This document shows, in pieces, positions 46,746 through 57,812 of a stretch of 64,000 bases of DNA. The stretch comes from Astrobacterium formosum (GTDB lineage Bacteria; Pseudomonadota; Alphaproteobacteria; Rhizobiales; Xanthobacteraceae). The stretch covers positions 1 through 64,000 of the forward strand of contig JAVDCA010000015.1 in the NCBI GenBank assembly GCA_030848545.1, given 5' to 3'. The notes beneath the pieces were generated by a model. The model saw only the letters and a list, made by a program, of their open reading frames with translations. It ran no database searches and had not been told where the DNA came from. The translations under genes and the position numbers were made by a program. Position 1 is the first letter of the stretch, and each line of letters starts with the position of its first letter.

Positions 46746-47365
46746 TCATCGCCATCGACGGCCCGGCGGCGTCCGGCAAGGGAACGCTGGCGAAAAAGCT
46801 CGCCGCCCATTACGGCCTGCACCACCTCGATACCGGGCTGCTGTACCGTGCCGTCGCGCAGGCGCTCATCGCCGCCGGCGAGCGGCTCGACGATCCCGAC
46901 AAGGCCGGCGCGGCTGCCCGCGCGCTCGATCCCGCCCGATTCGACGAGGCGTTGCTCAAGGGGCACGCCGCCGGGGAGGCCGCCTCGATCGTATCGGCGA
47001 TTCCCGAAGTGCGGGCCGCCCTGGTCGACCTGCAGCGCAATTTCGCCGCCCGGCCCCCCGGCGCAGTCCTCGACGGCCGCGACATCGGCACCGTCATCTG
47101 CCCGCAGGCAGAGGTGAAGATCTACGTCACCGCCAGTCCCGAGACGCGGGCGCACCGGCGCTGGCTGGAAGCGGCCGCGAAGGCCCAGAGCGTGGACGAG
47201 TCCGACATCCTCGCCGACATCCGCCGCCGTGACGAGCGTGACGCAGGGCGTGCGGTGGCGCCGCTGAAACCCGCGGCCGACGCGTATCGGCTCGACACCA
47301 CCGATCTCGACATCGACGGCGCTTTTCGCGCCGCGGTCGCCCTGGTGGAGCGGCATCGCCGCTGA
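46742..47365 (+). CDS. cmk: (d)CMP kinase
   Basis: 207 residues. P-loop GPAASGKGT near residue 7, [11 protein letters not shown] (substrate side), [13 protein letters not shown] and [15 protein letters not shown] (lid arginines) identify cytidylate kinase, which makes CDP/dCDP from CMP/dCMP. The ATG at 46742 overlaps the stop of the cassette partner gene, so its translation depends at least partly on the cassette. The usual aroA-cmk-rpsA order is interrupted on both sides of this gene. Confidence 0.94.
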   Translation: MIIAIDGPAASGKGTLAKKLAAHYGLHHLDTGLLYRAVAQALIAAGERLDDPDKAGAAARALDPARFDEALLKGHAAGEAASIVSAIPEVRAALVDLQRNFAARPPGAVLDGRDIGTVICPQAEVKIYVTASPETRAHRRWLEAAAKAQSVDESDILADIRRRDERDAGRAVAPLKPAADAYRLDTTDLDIDGAFRAAVALVERHRR

Positions 47366-47496
47366 CCTTTTCCCTGTGGGTGCCCCGGTCGGGCGATGCG
47401 AATGCGACCGTCACGACCGAAATCCGGGTCCCGGCCGTTGAAGCAGTGACAGCCTCGCGCCGCGGCGGGCTTGCATGTATCGGGACCAGCATCGGG

Positions 47497-49707
47497 ATGG
47501 GTGACGTCGGCAGTGCCAAGGCAGCCTTTGCGGTTGCCGTGCGGTATCATTCATCCGGACGTTTCAAAGAGGCGGCAGAGCTTTGTCGCGCCATTCTGGC
47601 CAAGGATCGCCGTTTTTCCGATGCCATGGTGTTGCTCGGCGTGGTGTTGTGCCTGGGCGGTTCGAAGGCCGAGCGCGCTGAGGCGATCGCTCTTCTGGAG
47701 CGTGCGGTGGTGATCCGCCCGTCAGACGCTCAGGCGCTGGAGATCCTCGGCGACGCATACACCGCCGACGGCCGGCTCGACGACGCCATGTCGTGCTACC
47801 GGCGGGCGATTTGCTTGGCGCCGACGCGCGCCGCGCTTCATTCCAAGCTCGGCATCGCCCTCAACGACAGCGGCCGCCACGCCGATGCGATCGACGCGCT
47901 CCATCAGGCCATTGCCCGTGATCCGAAGACGGCCAGGAACCATTTCAATCTGGGGGTGATTTTCAAGGCTGCCGGCCAGGCGGACGCCGCCGTCGAAGCC
48001 TATCGGCAGGCGATCGCGCTGGACCCCGAAAATCCCGACGCCCTTGTCAATCTCGGCGTCATCCACCTGCAGCGCCGGGACAGCGATGCCGCCCTTCAGT
48101 GCTTTGCCGACGCGCGCCGTCTCGGCGCCAGCGGTGTTGCGGTCACGATCAATCTGGCGGCTTGCCTTCTCGACAGGGGCGAGCACGACCAGGCGCTCGC
48201 GATCGCCACCGAGGTACTGGCGCGCGATCCGGCCTGCACCGACGCCCATCTGGTCCGCGGCAACGTCCTGATCGCACTGGAGCGCTACGGCGAGGCGAAG
48301 AGCGCCTTCGAGGCGGCGATCGCGCTCGATCCGCGTTCCGCCACGGCGCACAACAATCTCGGCATTGCGCTCAAAAGTCTCAATCGCCTCGACGAGGCGG
48401 TGGCGGCGCACCGCCGGGCGCTGGCGCTCGATCCCGCGCATGTCGACGCCCATATCAATCTCGGCGCCGTCCTGCAGGAGCAGGGGCAGCTCGATGCCGC
48501 GATCGAATGCCACACGCGCGCGCTTGCGCTCGATCCGCAATGTGCCCTGGCACTGTCGGATCTCGGCATCGTTCTCGATCGAAAAGGCCTGAGGCAAGCC
48601 TCCCTCGACGCTCACCGCCGGGCGGCGGCGCTGGCGCCGGACTGCGCCAAGATCCGCTTCAATCTCGCCGTCGGTCTATTGCGAGCCGGCGAACTGGCCG
48701 AGGGTTGGGCCGAATATGAATGGCGCTGGCGTGGCGGTATCGGCGCCCTCAAGGCGCCCGACATGCCGCAGCCGCTCTGGGACGGCGGCGACCTCGCCGG
48801 CCGCACCCTGCTGGTGCATGCCGAGCAGGGGCTCGGCGATACCGTGCAATTCGCGCGCTATCTGCCCCTGCTGGCGCGTCACGGCGCCCGGGTGGTGCTG
48901 GTCGTGCCCACCCCGCTGGAACGGTTGTTGCGTTCGTCGCTCGCCGGAGTGTCCGTAGTCGGTGCGGACGCGCCGCTGCCGTACTTCGACGTCCACCTGC
49001 CGCTGATGAGCCTGGCACGGATTTTCAAGACCGATCTCGACAGTATACCGGCCCAGGTTCCCTATCTGGCCGCCGATCCGGCGGCCGTCGCGCAGTGGCG
49101 GCAGCGCCTCGGGAACGGCGCCGCCCTGAAAGTGGGCGTCGCCTGGTCGGGAAACCCGAACCACAGGAATGATCGCCAGCGCTCGATCGCGGCAGCTGCG
49201 CTGCTGCCCGAACTGTTAATGCCGGGGGTACAATTGTACAGCATCCAGAAGGCTGTCCGTCCGGCCGACCGCAGATCTCTGATCAGCCTGTCGCACATTG
49301 TCACCGATCTGGCGCCGCGGTTCGGCGACCTCGGCGATACCGCAGCGGCGCTCATGGCCCTCGATCTGGTGATCACCGTCGATACTTCCGTGGCTCACCT
49401 GGCCGGAGCTCTGGGCCGACCGGTCTGGAACCTGCTGCCGTTCACCCCCGACTGGCGCTGGCTCCTGGAGCGCGAGGACAGCCCCTGGTACCCGACCATG
49501 CGGCTCTATCGTCAACAGCGGTTCGACGATTGGGGCGACGTTTTTGAACGCCTGCGGGCCGACCTGCGGTGGCATGCGGTGCGCCATGCAGCGGCCTTGC
49601 CGGTCGGCGGCCATTCCGATATAGACGCTGCGATCCGGACCGCCGTCACCATTGACGAGGCCGTCGGAGAGGGGCCGAAAGGGCGCTTGAGCGCACTTTC
49701 GTCGTAG
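47497..49707 (+). CDS. TPR-repeat protein with C-terminal GT9-like glycosyltransferase domain
   Basis: 736 residues from the ATG at 47497. Residues 1-420 hold about 10-12 tetratricopeptide repeats (recurrent A..LGxALxxxGRxxEAxxAxRRALALDP). The last 300 residues resemble a glycosyltransferase of the heptosyltransferase/ADP-heptose group: LLVHAEQGLGDTVQFARYLPLLA, GVAWSGNPNHRNDRQRSI and MALDLVITVDTSVAHLAGALGRPVWNLLP. Such fusions are common in Bradyrhizobium-like genomes and may modify proteins or surface glycans. It lies between cmk and rpsA, which are usually neighbours. Substrate unknown. Confidence 0.85.
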   Translation: MGDVGSAKAAFAVAVRYHSSGRFKEAAELCRAILAKDRRFSDAMVLLGVVLCLGGSKAERAEAIALLERAVVIRPSDAQALEILGDAYTADGRLDDAMSCYRRAICLAPTRAALHSKLGIALNDSGRHADAIDALHQAIARDPKTARNHFNLGVIFKAAGQADAAVEAYRQAIALDPENPDALVNLGVIHLQRRDSDAALQCFADARRLGASGVAVTINLAACLLDRGEHDQALAIATEVLARDPACTDAHLVRGNVLIALERYGEAKSAFEAAIALDPRSATAHNNLGIALKSLNRLDEAVAAHRRALALDPAHVDAHINLGAVLQEQGQLDAAIECHTRALALDPQCALALSDLGIVLDRKGLRQASLDAHRRAAALAPDCAKIRFNLAVGLLRAGELAEGWAEYEWRWRGGIGALKAPDMPQPLWDGGDLAGRTLLVHAEQGLGDTVQFARYLPLLARHGARVVLVVPTPLERLLRSSLAGVSVVGADAPLPYFDVHLPLMSLARIFKTDLDSIPAQVPYLAADPAAVAQWRQRLGNGAALKVGVAWSGNPNHRNDRQRSIAAAALLPELLMPGVQLYSIQKAVRPADRRSLISLSHIVTDLAPRFGDLGDTAAALMALDLVITVDTSVAHLAGALGRPVWNLLPFTPDWRWLLEREDSPWYPTMRLYRQQRFDDWGDVFERLRADLRWHAVRHAAALPVGGHSDIDAAIRTAVTIDEAVGEGPKGRLSALSS

Positions 49708-49898
49708 GAGGCGAGCCCCGCTCGAGACGCCCTCGTGGACGCGCCAGCGGACACTTAAACCATCGTACCGATCGCTTGGGTCGAAGCGCCGGCCTGCCGT
49801 CTCGACGGCAGTCGCCGAAGGTCTTGCGGGACTTTCGGCTCCGGGCTTTCGGGACGCCATTTCATTCAACCTGTCGGCGCGCCGCATCAGGAGTATTC

Positions 49899-51602
<1,704 letters not shown>

Positions 51603-51628
51603 GGGCCTAACTGCTCGACGTCTCCCGG

Positions 51629-51788
51629 CCTCATCCTGAGGAGCGGCCCTCTTGGGCCGCGTCTCGAAGGATGCGGCCGCCCTCGCCCTTCGAGACGCGC
51701 TCACGCAAGTCGGGCCTGCCCGACTTGCGCACTTGAAGTGCCGATGTCGGGCAAGCCCGACATCGGTGGAGCGCTCCTCAGGGTGAGG
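51629..51788. repeat. Composite nested palindromic repeat between rpsA and sppA
   Basis: Outer arms CCTCATCCTGAGGAGC and GCTCCTCAGGGTGAGG, then inner arms around TCTCGAAGG and CCTTCGAGA, and two inner hairpins: GCAAGTCGGG/CCCGACTTGC near 51705-51729 and GATGTCGGG/CCCGACATC near 51743-51764. About 160 bases could fold into a branched cruciform. Similar composite elements are abundant in Bradyrhizobium/Rhodopseudomonas-type genomes. Confidence 0.85.
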
Positions 51789-51830
51789 GCGGGGAGAGGT
51801 CCAGTGATCGCGGCTCGTTACAAGAAAGAC

Positions 51831-51866
51831 CGGCCCCGGAACGCGGATCGCGTCCGGGGCCGTTTT
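51831..51866 (+). terminator. Rho-independent terminator after rpsA
   Basis: Arms CGGCCCCGGA and TCCGGGGCCG (51831-51840, 51853-51862), with an inner CGCG/CGCG stem around GAT, then TTTT. It lies between rpsA and sppA and probably ends the aroA-cmk-rpsA message. Confidence 0.85.
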
Positions 51867-51983
51867 CGTCCGGCGTCGCCGTTAAGCCGACATTTGCCGC
51901 ATTCGATATGCCATTGTGGTGCGTGTTGACCGCGACGGCTGCGGGCGTCACCTTCGCGCCAGCGATTCTTGAGGAGCTCCCCC

Positions 51984-52964
51984 ATGTCCCTCGACGCCGA
52001 TCATATCGTCGTCCGCCGCCGCATGCGGCGCAAGCTGACCTTCTGGCGCGTTCTCGCCGTGCTGGCCGGAGTGGTGGCGATCATCGCCGTCGCGCTGGGC
52101 GTGCGTCGGGACACCGACCTGATCGGTGGCGGCGACCAGATCGCCCGCATCAGCGTGCAGGGGCTGATTCGCGGCGATCAGGACCGGGTCGAGGCCCTCG
52201 ACGAGCTCGCCAAGTCCAGGCGCCACCGCGCCGTGATCCTGCACATCGACAGCCCTGGGGGGACGACGGCCGGATCCGAGCAGCTCCACGAAGCGCTGCG
52301 CCGGCTCGCCGAGCGCAAGCCGCTGGCCGTGGTGGTGGACGGCATGGCGGCGTCGGGCGGCTATATCGCCGCCCTGGCGGCCGATCACATCGTCGCCGGC
52401 GACACCTCGCTGGTGGGGTCCATCGGGGTTCTGTTCCAGTTTCCCAATGTTCACGAATTGCTCAAGACCGTGGGCGTGAACGTGGAGACCATCAAGTCCT
52501 CGCCCCTGAAGGCGGTTCCCAACGGCTATGAGCCGACCAGCCCGGAGGCCCGCGCCGCCATCGAGGCCATCGTGCTCGATACCTACGCCTGGTTCCGCAC
52601 CCTGGTGCAGGAACGGCGCAAGCTGGCGGGCGACAACCTCGCCAAGGTGTCCGACGGACGGGTGTTCACCGGCCGCCAGGGCCGCGATCTCGGCCTCGTG
52701 GACGAGATCGGCAACGAAAAGACGGCGGTCGCCTGGCTGGCTCGCGAAAAGGGTATCGATGCCGGTCTGCCGGTGCGCGACTGGGAGTTGAAATCCAGGC
52801 TCTCACAGCTCTCGTTCCTTCATCTGGCCGGCGTCAAGGTCCTGGACGCGGTCGGTCTCTCCGCGCTGGCCCGGCGCATCGAGGAGACTGGAACAATCAA
52901 GGCTTTGGAGCGACTGAACCTTGACGGGCTTCTGGCGCTTTGGCACCCTTCCGCTGGAAATTGA
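51984..52964 (+). CDS. sppA: Signal peptide peptidase SppA (short form)
   Basis: 326 residues. A basic N-terminus and one membrane anchor (about residues 20-45, [18 protein letters not shown]) place the rest in the periplasm. The Ser/Lys dyad is visible: Ser in [18 protein letters not shown], Lys in [13 protein letters not shown]. It degrades leftover signal peptides in the membrane. The length matches the half-size SppA (36K type) rather than the double-domain E. coli enzyme. ATG at 51984 after GAGGAG. ihfB follows 85 bases later. Confidence 0.92.
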   Translation: MSLDADHIVVRRRMRRKLTFWRVLAVLAGVVAIIAVALGVRRDTDLIGGGDQIARISVQGLIRGDQDRVEALDELAKSRRHRAVILHIDSPGGTTAGSEQLHEALRRLAERKPLAVVVDGMAASGGYIAALAADHIVAGDTSLVGSIGVLFQFPNVHELLKTVGVNVETIKSSPLKAVPNGYEPTSPEARAAIEAIVLDTYAWFRTLVQERRKLAGDNLAKVSDGRVFTGRQGRDLGLVDEIGNEKTAVAWLAREKGIDAGLPVRDWELKSRLSQLSFLHLAGVKVLDAVGLSALARRIEETGTIKALERLNLDGLLALWHPSAGN

Positions 52965-53049
52965 GGGGGTTACCGGCGGCGCCCGTCGCCGGTCCAGCAC
53001 AAGCCCGACGGTATCGCGTTCGACACACCGGCATGGGCGGGAAGCTCGG

Positions 53050-53370
53050 ATGATCAAGTCAGAACTCGTCCAGAAGATCGCGGCCCAGAATCCGCATCTT
53101 TATCAGCGCGACATCGAGAACATCGTCAACGCCATCCTGGGCGAGGTCGTCGCCGCCATGGCGCGCGGCGATCGCGTCGAACTGCGGGGCTTCGGCGCGT
53201 TTTCGGTGAAAAACCGGCCGGCGCGCACCGGCCGCAATCCACGCACCGGCGCGCATGTGTCGGTCGATCAGAAATACGTGCCGTTCTTCAAGACCGGCAA
53301 GGAAATGCGGGAGCGGCTGAACCGCGATTCGGGTGGTCCCGTCGGTGACGACGAAGACGACGAGGATTAG
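53050..53370 (+). CDS. ihfB: Integration host factor subunit beta
   Basis: 106 residues. HU/IHF fold starting [21 protein letters not shown], with the DNA-kinking beta-arm around [36 protein letters not shown]; the intercalating Pro (NPRTG) is present. An extra acidic tail (DDEDDED) follows the usual end. Paired with IHF alpha, encoded elsewhere, it bends DNA at specific sites. ATG at 53050. Confidence 0.95.
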   Translation: MIKSELVQKIAAQNPHLYQRDIENIVNAILGEVVAAMARGDRVELRGFGAFSVKNRPARTGRNPRTGAHVSVDQKYVPFFKTGKEMRERLNRDSGGPVGDDEDDED

Positions 53371-53489
53371 GTCTGCGACTCGATGCCGTCGTGCCGGCGC
53401 CCGTGACCGGCGGCGTTGCGTGGTTTCGTCCTCTCCGCCGCTCGTGAAGCCGCGGGGCGGCCGTTCGGGCCGATCGAAGGAGTTCGGAT

Positions 53490-53849
53490 ATGATCCGAAA
53501 GATTCTCGCCGCCATCGTGCTGGTGCCGCTGGCCATCATCATAATCGGCCTCGCCGTCGCCAACCGCGAAGTCGTGTCGGTCTCGTTCGATCCGTTCAAT
53601 TCGGTCAGCCCGGCCTTCGCCATCAAGGCGCCGCTGTTCATCCTCGTGCTGCTCCTGGTGACCGTGGGCGTCGTGATCGGCGGCATTGCGGCCTGGCTGC
53701 GCCAGGGCAAATGGCGGCGGACCGCCCGCAGCCTCGATGGCGAACTCCGGGCGGCGCGCTCCGAACTCGAAGCCTTGCGCGCCGATATGGCGTCCCGCGA
53801 CGGTGGGCGCACGACCTCGTCCCTCGCCTTGCGTCCCCCAGCAGCGTGA
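53490..53849 (+). CDS. LapA-domain membrane protein
   Basis: 119 residues. Two membrane helices (about 5-25 and 45-70) separated by ANREVVSVSFDPFNSVSPAFAIKAPLFILVL, the DUF1049/LapA signature, then a short cytoplasmic coiled segment (GELRAARSELEALRADM). The E. coli relative LapA acts with LapB in controlling lipopolysaccharide synthesis; that role is not shown in this lineage. It lies between ihfB and the cyclodeaminase-family gene, seven bases before the latter. Confidence 0.88.
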   Translation: MIRKILAAIVLVPLAIIIIGLAVANREVVSVSFDPFNSVSPAFAIKAPLFILVLLLVTVGVVIGGIAAWLRQGKWRRTARSLDGELRAARSELEALRADMASRDGGRTTSSLALRPPAA

Positions 53850-53856
53850 GTGGTCC

Positions 53857-54807
53857 GTGCGCATCATCTCCGCAGAAGAAATCGACCGGACGCTGTCCTA
53901 CCCGGCGCTGATCGATGCGCTCGCGGACGCGTTCCGCACCGACGTCACGGTGCCGCCGCGCCAGCATCACACCATCCCGCAGGACGGCCGCGACGCCACC
54001 TTCCTGATCATGCCGGCCTGGAACGCAAGCCCCGACGCGGCGGGCGAACGCTTTCTCGGCTGCAAGCTGGTCGGGATTTTTCCCGATAATACCGCCAAGG
54101 GCGAGCCGTCGGTTGCCGGCGGTTATCTCCTGATGTCGGCCATCACAGGGGCGCCGCTCGCCGTCCTGGAGGCGCGACGCCTGACCACTTGGCGCACGGC
54201 AGCCGCCTCGGCGCTCGCCGCCCGGCATCTCGCCCGCGACGACGCCGCGACGCTCGCCATGGTGGGGGCCGGCACGCTGGCGCCGTTCCTGGTGCGTGCG
54301 CACCGGGCGGTGCGGCCGATCACCCGGGTGCTGCTGTGGAACCGGACGCGCAGCCGCGCCATCGCGACCGCCTTCGCGCTCGCCAATTCCGGCATCGAGA
54401 CCGAGGTCGCCGACGATCTCGAGAGCGCCGTCAGGGAAGCCGACATCGTCTGCTGCGCGACGCTGAGCCCCGCGCCGCTCGTCAAGGGCGCATGGCTCAA
54501 GAAAGGCGTCCATGTGGACCTGGTCGGCGGCTTCACGCCGAAGATGCGCGAAGCCGACGACGACGCCATCAAGAAAGCCCGCGTCTATGTGGACACCCGC
54601 ACGGCGCTCAAAGAGGCGGGCGACCTCCTGCAGCCGATCCGCCGCAAGGTGATCACCGCCGCCAAGGTCGCGGGCGACCTCGCCGAGTTGTGCCGCGGCG
54701 AGGCCAAGGGGCGCCGGAGGGCCGACGAGATCACGCTGTTCAAGTCGGTCGGCACCGCGACCGAAGACTTGGCGGCGGCCACGATGGTGTGGCGCGGGCT
54801 CGATTGA
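53857..54807 (+). CDS. Ornithine cyclodeaminase/mu-crystallin family protein
   Basis: 316 residues from the GTG at 53857. Seen: KLVGIFPDN, GGYLLMSAITGAPLAVLEARRLTTWRTAAASALAA (the family's substrate-Arg and Lys region), Rossmann AMVGAGTLAPFLVRA and ADIVCCATLSPAPLV. Members include ornithine cyclodeaminase, alanine dehydrogenase and ketimine reductases, so the substrate is uncertain. It lies seven bases after the LapA gene and before the MNT/HEPN pair. Confidence 0.85.
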   Translation: MRIISAEEIDRTLSYPALIDALADAFRTDVTVPPRQHHTIPQDGRDATFLIMPAWNASPDAAGERFLGCKLVGIFPDNTAKGEPSVAGGYLLMSAITGAPLAVLEARRLTTWRTAAASALAARHLARDDAATLAMVGAGTLAPFLVRAHRAVRPITRVLLWNRTRSRAIATAFALANSGIETEVADDLESAVREADIVCCATLSPAPLVKGAWLKKGVHVDLVGGFTPKMREADDDAIKKARVYVDTRTALKEAGDLLQPIRRKVITAAKVAGDLAELCRGEAKGRRRADEITLFKSVGTATEDLAAATMVWRGLD

Positions 54808-54943
54808 ACGTGTGGCTGCGCATGAGACGCTGCGACACGTCGGGCATCTATCACTCCCGGCGGACTCGTTCTCAGCATGATGGCATCTATATAAAGCGTA
54901 TAGGTGCACGGATGTGATTTCCTCGTGCCGAACGAGGTCCGCC

Positions 54944-55237
54944 GTGAACGCACCGGTCATCGACCGCTCGATCCTGCGCATGCACGTCGCCGCGATCGAG
55001 GCCAAATACCCGATGAAAATTCTCGGGCTGTTGCCGCGCGGCAGCGTCGGTCATGTGTTCGAGGCCAATGCGCTGGACTTCCTGGCGGAAAAAAAGCCGG
55101 GGCTGACCTATTTCGAATTGTCTGGTGCTGAAACTGATCTGGCGGAGCGGCTCGGCCGACCGGTGGGCATTGTTCTGGTCAGCGGGTTGCGGGATCGCGA
55201 AGCCGATGAGTTCCCGCGAATCGCCGAAGCAATATGA
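54944..55237 (+). CDS. MNT-fold nucleotidyltransferase-like antitoxin, catalytically degenerate
   Basis: 97 residues from the GTG at 54944, chosen because GAGGT precedes it; a GTG 30 bases earlier is possible. It aligns with minimal nucleotidyltransferases (MntA type): GS at 33-34, LDFLAEKKPG where the family has DIDFLVEFEPG, and LGRPVGIV where the family has LGRPVDLV. Thus only one Asp of the DxD pair and no third acidic residue are present. Known MntA proteins inactivate HepT by adding AMP to its Tyr. This one may instead act by binding. It overlaps the HEPN gene by ATGA. Confidence 0.75.
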   Translation: MNAPVIDRSILRMHVAAIEAKYPMKILGLLPRGSVGHVFEANALDFLAEKKPGLTYFELSGAETDLAERLGRPVGIVLVSGLRDREADEFPRIAEAI

Positions 55238-55587
55238 CACGCTCGGCGCTCGATCGATTGAAGGATATCATTCAGGCGTCCGGATCGGCGTATCGCTACG
55301 CCGCCGGGCTCGATCCGGATCGTCTGATGGGTGCCGGGGTTGCGCGCGACGGCGCGCTTTTTCAATTAATGATCATCGGCGAAGCCGCAACGCACCTGCC
55401 CACGGAAGTGCAAGCGCTGGCGCCGGACATTCCATGGTCCCAGATCCGGGCGACACGCCATAAAATCGCTCATGGTTATTGGCAGATCGACTTCGATGTC
55501 ATAGCCGATACGATCACATCCGATCTTCGCCCTCTGGAGCTGGCGGCCATGAGTTTGGTCGAGGTGATTTCGAAAGCCGACCCATGA
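55234..55587 (+). CDS. HEPN-fold ribonuclease toxin, HepT/DUF86 family
   Basis: 117 residues, all helical. The active motif Rx4HxY is complete: Arg75, His80, Tyr82 in TRHKIAHGYW. Arg and His form the RNase site; the Tyr is the residue that MntA adenylylates in known pairs. ALFQLMIIGEAATHLP is the other family signature. It overlaps its partner at 55234 and the trpF start at 55584 (both ATGA), so it is translated together with tryptophan genes. HEPN toxins of this type usually cut tRNA or mRNA. Confidence 0.85.
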   Translation: MTRSALDRLKDIIQASGSAYRYAAGLDPDRLMGAGVARDGALFQLMIIGEAATHLPTEVQALAPDIPWSQIRATRHKIAHGYWQIDFDVIADTITSDLRPLELAAMSLVEVISKADP

Positions 55588-56228
55588 CCCTCCTTGTCAA
55601 GATCTGCGGCCTTTCGACGCCCGAGACCCTCGATGTCGCCCTCGATGCCGGCGCCGACATGGTCGGTTTCGTGTTCTTCCCGCCGTCGCCCCGCAACGTG
55701 TCCGTGGAGGCCGCGCAGGAACTGGGCGCGCGGGTGCGCGGGCGTGCCCTCAAGGTGGCGCTGTCGGTCGATGCCGACGACGACCTCTTGGCGCAAAGCA
55801 TCGCGGCGCTCGCGCCCGACATCCTGCAATTGCACGGCAAGGAGCCCCCGGCGCGCCTGGAAGCCGTCAGGGCACGTTTTGGCCTGCCGGTCATGAAGGC
55901 GATTCCCGTCGAGACGGCCTCCGACCTGGCCGCAGTCGCCACCTATGCGGGTGCCGCCGACCGGCTGATCTTCGACGCCCGCGCGCCGCGGGACGCAACC
56001 CGGCCGGGCGGGCTGGGCCGGCCGTTCGACTGGCGGCTCCTGGAAAACCTCGATTCGCCAGTGCCATTCATGCTATCGGGAGGGCTCGACGCCGGAAACG
56101 TCGCCGAGGCGCTCGGGGTGACCCGGGCGCCGGGGATCGACGTCTCATCAGGGGTCGAACGCGCTCCGGGCGTGAAGGATCCGGACCGGATTCGCGCCTT
56201 CATCCGCGCCGCCCGAGCGGCAATTTGA
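55584..56228 (+). CDS. trpF: Phosphoribosylanthranilate isomerase
   Basis: 214 residues. TIM barrel with the catalytic Cys in [13 protein letters not shown] and Asp in [27 protein letters not shown], and the phosphate loop [13 protein letters not shown]...[11 protein letters not shown]. It isomerises PRA to CdRP in tryptophan synthesis. The ATG overlaps the HEPN toxin stop by four bases. A palindromic repeat starts directly after the stop and separates it from trpB. Confidence 0.95.
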   Translation: MTLLVKICGLSTPETLDVALDAGADMVGFVFFPPSPRNVSVEAAQELGARVRGRALKVALSVDADDDLLAQSIAALAPDILQLHGKEPPARLEAVRARFGLPVMKAIPVETASDLAAVATYAGAADRLIFDARAPRDATRPGGLGRPFDWRLLENLDSPVPFMLSGGLDAGNVAEALGVTRAPGIDVSSGVERAPGVKDPDRIRAFIRAARAAI

Positions 56229-56230
56229 CT

Positions 56231-56322
56231 CCGTCATGCCCGGCGTCATGCCGGGCATCCACGTCTTTCCTGGTGCAAGGAAAGTCGTGGATGGCCGGGA
56301 CGAGCCCGGCCATGACGACGAT
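56231..56322. repeat. Palindromic repeat between trpF and trpB
   Basis: Arms ATGCCCGGC and GCCGGGCAT around GTCAT at 56236-56258, then CATCCACGTCTTTCC and the GGCCGGGACGAGCCCGGCC hairpin. The element at 62.35 kb carries the same two hairpins in inverted order. Confidence 0.85.
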
Positions 56323-56340
56323 CGAGGTAACGACGTCGAC

Positions 56341-57558
56341 ATGACCGTCCAGCAACCCAATTCCTTCCGCATCGGCCCCGACGAGGGGGGGCATTTCGGC
56401 AAATTCGGCGGCCGTTTCGTCGCCGAGACCCTGATGCCGTTGATCCTCGACCTGGAGAAAGCCTATGCGGATGCCCAGGCCGATCCCGCCTTCAAGGCCG
56501 AGATGGATGGCCACCTCAAGACCTATGTGGGCCGGCCATCGCCGCTCTATTTCGCCGAGCGCCTCACCGCCCATTTCGGCGGTGCCAAGATCTATTTGAA
56601 GCGCGAGGACCTCAACCACACCGGCGCCCACAAGGTGAACAACGTCACCGGCCAGATCATGCTGGCGCGCCGCATGGGCAAGAAGCGCATCATCGCCGAG
56701 ACCGGTGCCGGCATGCACGGCGTCGCGACCGCGACCCTGTGCGCCAAGTTCGGTCTCGACTGCATCGTCTACATGGGCGCCGTCGATGTGGCGCGCCAGG
56801 AGGCGAACGTGCAGCGCATGAAGGCGCTCGGGGCCGAAGTGCGGCCGGTGACGTCGGGCTCGCAGACCCTCAAGGACGCCATGAATGAGGCGCTGCGCGA
56901 CTGGGTCACCAATGTGACCGACACGTTCTACTGCATCGGCACCGTCGCGGGCCCGCATCCCTATCCGGTGATCGTGCGCGACTTCCAGTCGATCATCGGC
57001 AATGAAGTCAGGGCGCAACTGCAGGAGGCCGAGGGCCGCCTGCCGGATTCGCTCGTCGCCTGCATCGGCGGCGGCTCCAATGCGATGGGGCTGTTTCATC
57101 CCTTCCTCGACGACCGCTCGGTCGAAATCTACGGCGTCGAAGCCGCCGGCCTCGGCGTCGAGACCGGCAAGCATGCGGCATCGGTCGCCGGCGGCCGCCC
57201 CGGCGTGCTGCACGGCAACCGCACCTATCTACTCATGGATGCCGACGGGCAGATCACCGAGGCGCACTCCATTTCGGCCGGCCTCGACTATCCGGGCATC
57301 GGGCCCGAGCATGCATGGCTGCACGAGGTCGGGCGGGTCAAGTTCCTGTCGGCCACGGATGACGAGGCGGTCGCCGCTTTCAAGCTCCTGTCGCGGCTGG
57401 AAGGAATCATCCCGGCGCTCGAACCGGCGCACGCGCTCGCCAAGGTGGCGACGCTCGCGCCCGGGATGCCGAAGGATCATCTCATGGTGGTCAACCTGTC
57501 CGGACGCGGCGACAAGGACCTCGCCTCGGTCGCGGCTTTCGTGGGCGGACAGTTCTAG
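56341..57558 (+). CDS. trpB: Tryptophan synthase beta chain
   Basis: 405 residues. PLP-binding Lys98 in [24 protein letters not shown], the phosphate-binding [10 protein letters not shown] and the terminal LSGRGDKD identify TrpB, which joins indole and serine. It starts at the ATG at 56341, 112 bases after trpF across a repeat. A 75-residue membrane protein gene is directly downstream. Confidence 0.97.
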   Translation: MTVQQPNSFRIGPDEGGHFGKFGGRFVAETLMPLILDLEKAYADAQADPAFKAEMDGHLKTYVGRPSPLYFAERLTAHFGGAKIYLKREDLNHTGAHKVNNVTGQIMLARRMGKKRIIAETGAGMHGVATATLCAKFGLDCIVYMGAVDVARQEANVQRMKALGAEVRPVTSGSQTLKDAMNEALRDWVTNVTDTFYCIGTVAGPHPYPVIVRDFQSIIGNEVRAQLQEAEGRLPDSLVACIGGGSNAMGLFHPFLDDRSVEIYGVEAAGLGVETGKHAASVAGGRPGVLHGNRTYLLMDADGQITEAHSISAGLDYPGIGPEHAWLHEVGRVKFLSATDDEAVAAFKLLSRLEGIIPALEPAHALAKVATLAPGMPKDHLMVVNLSGRGDKDLASVAAFVGGQF

Positions 57559-57786
57559 ATGACGCGCCAGAAGTTCGTCGGCTGGATCCTGATCGTGGTC
57601 TCGACGGCCTATCTGGTCTATTTCCTCAAGGTGCGCCTGTTCACGCCCGGCCCCTTCATCGCGCGGGGCGAGTGGTTCCAGGTCATCGGCTGCATCGCCA
57701 CGCTGATGATCGGCACCATCAATATCCGCATGGCGGCGCGCGCCGAAGCCAAGCATAACGAAGCCAAGCGCGACGTCCGCCGATAA
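57559..57786 (+). CDS. Small two-helix membrane protein between trpB and trpA
   Basis: 75 residues. The ATG follows the trpB stop without a gap. Two hydrophobic segments ([15 protein letters not shown] and [15 protein letters not shown]) and a basic tail ending [14 protein letters not shown] do not recognise a family. Its place between trpB and trpA, which are normally adjacent, gives no clear functional clue. Confidence 0.7.
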   Translation: MTRQKFVGWILIVVSTAYLVYFLKVRLFTPGPFIARGEWFQVIGCIATLMIGTINIRMAARAEAKHNEAKRDVRR

Positions 57787-57812
57787 CTTCGACAACATCG
57801 ATCGTGAATGCC

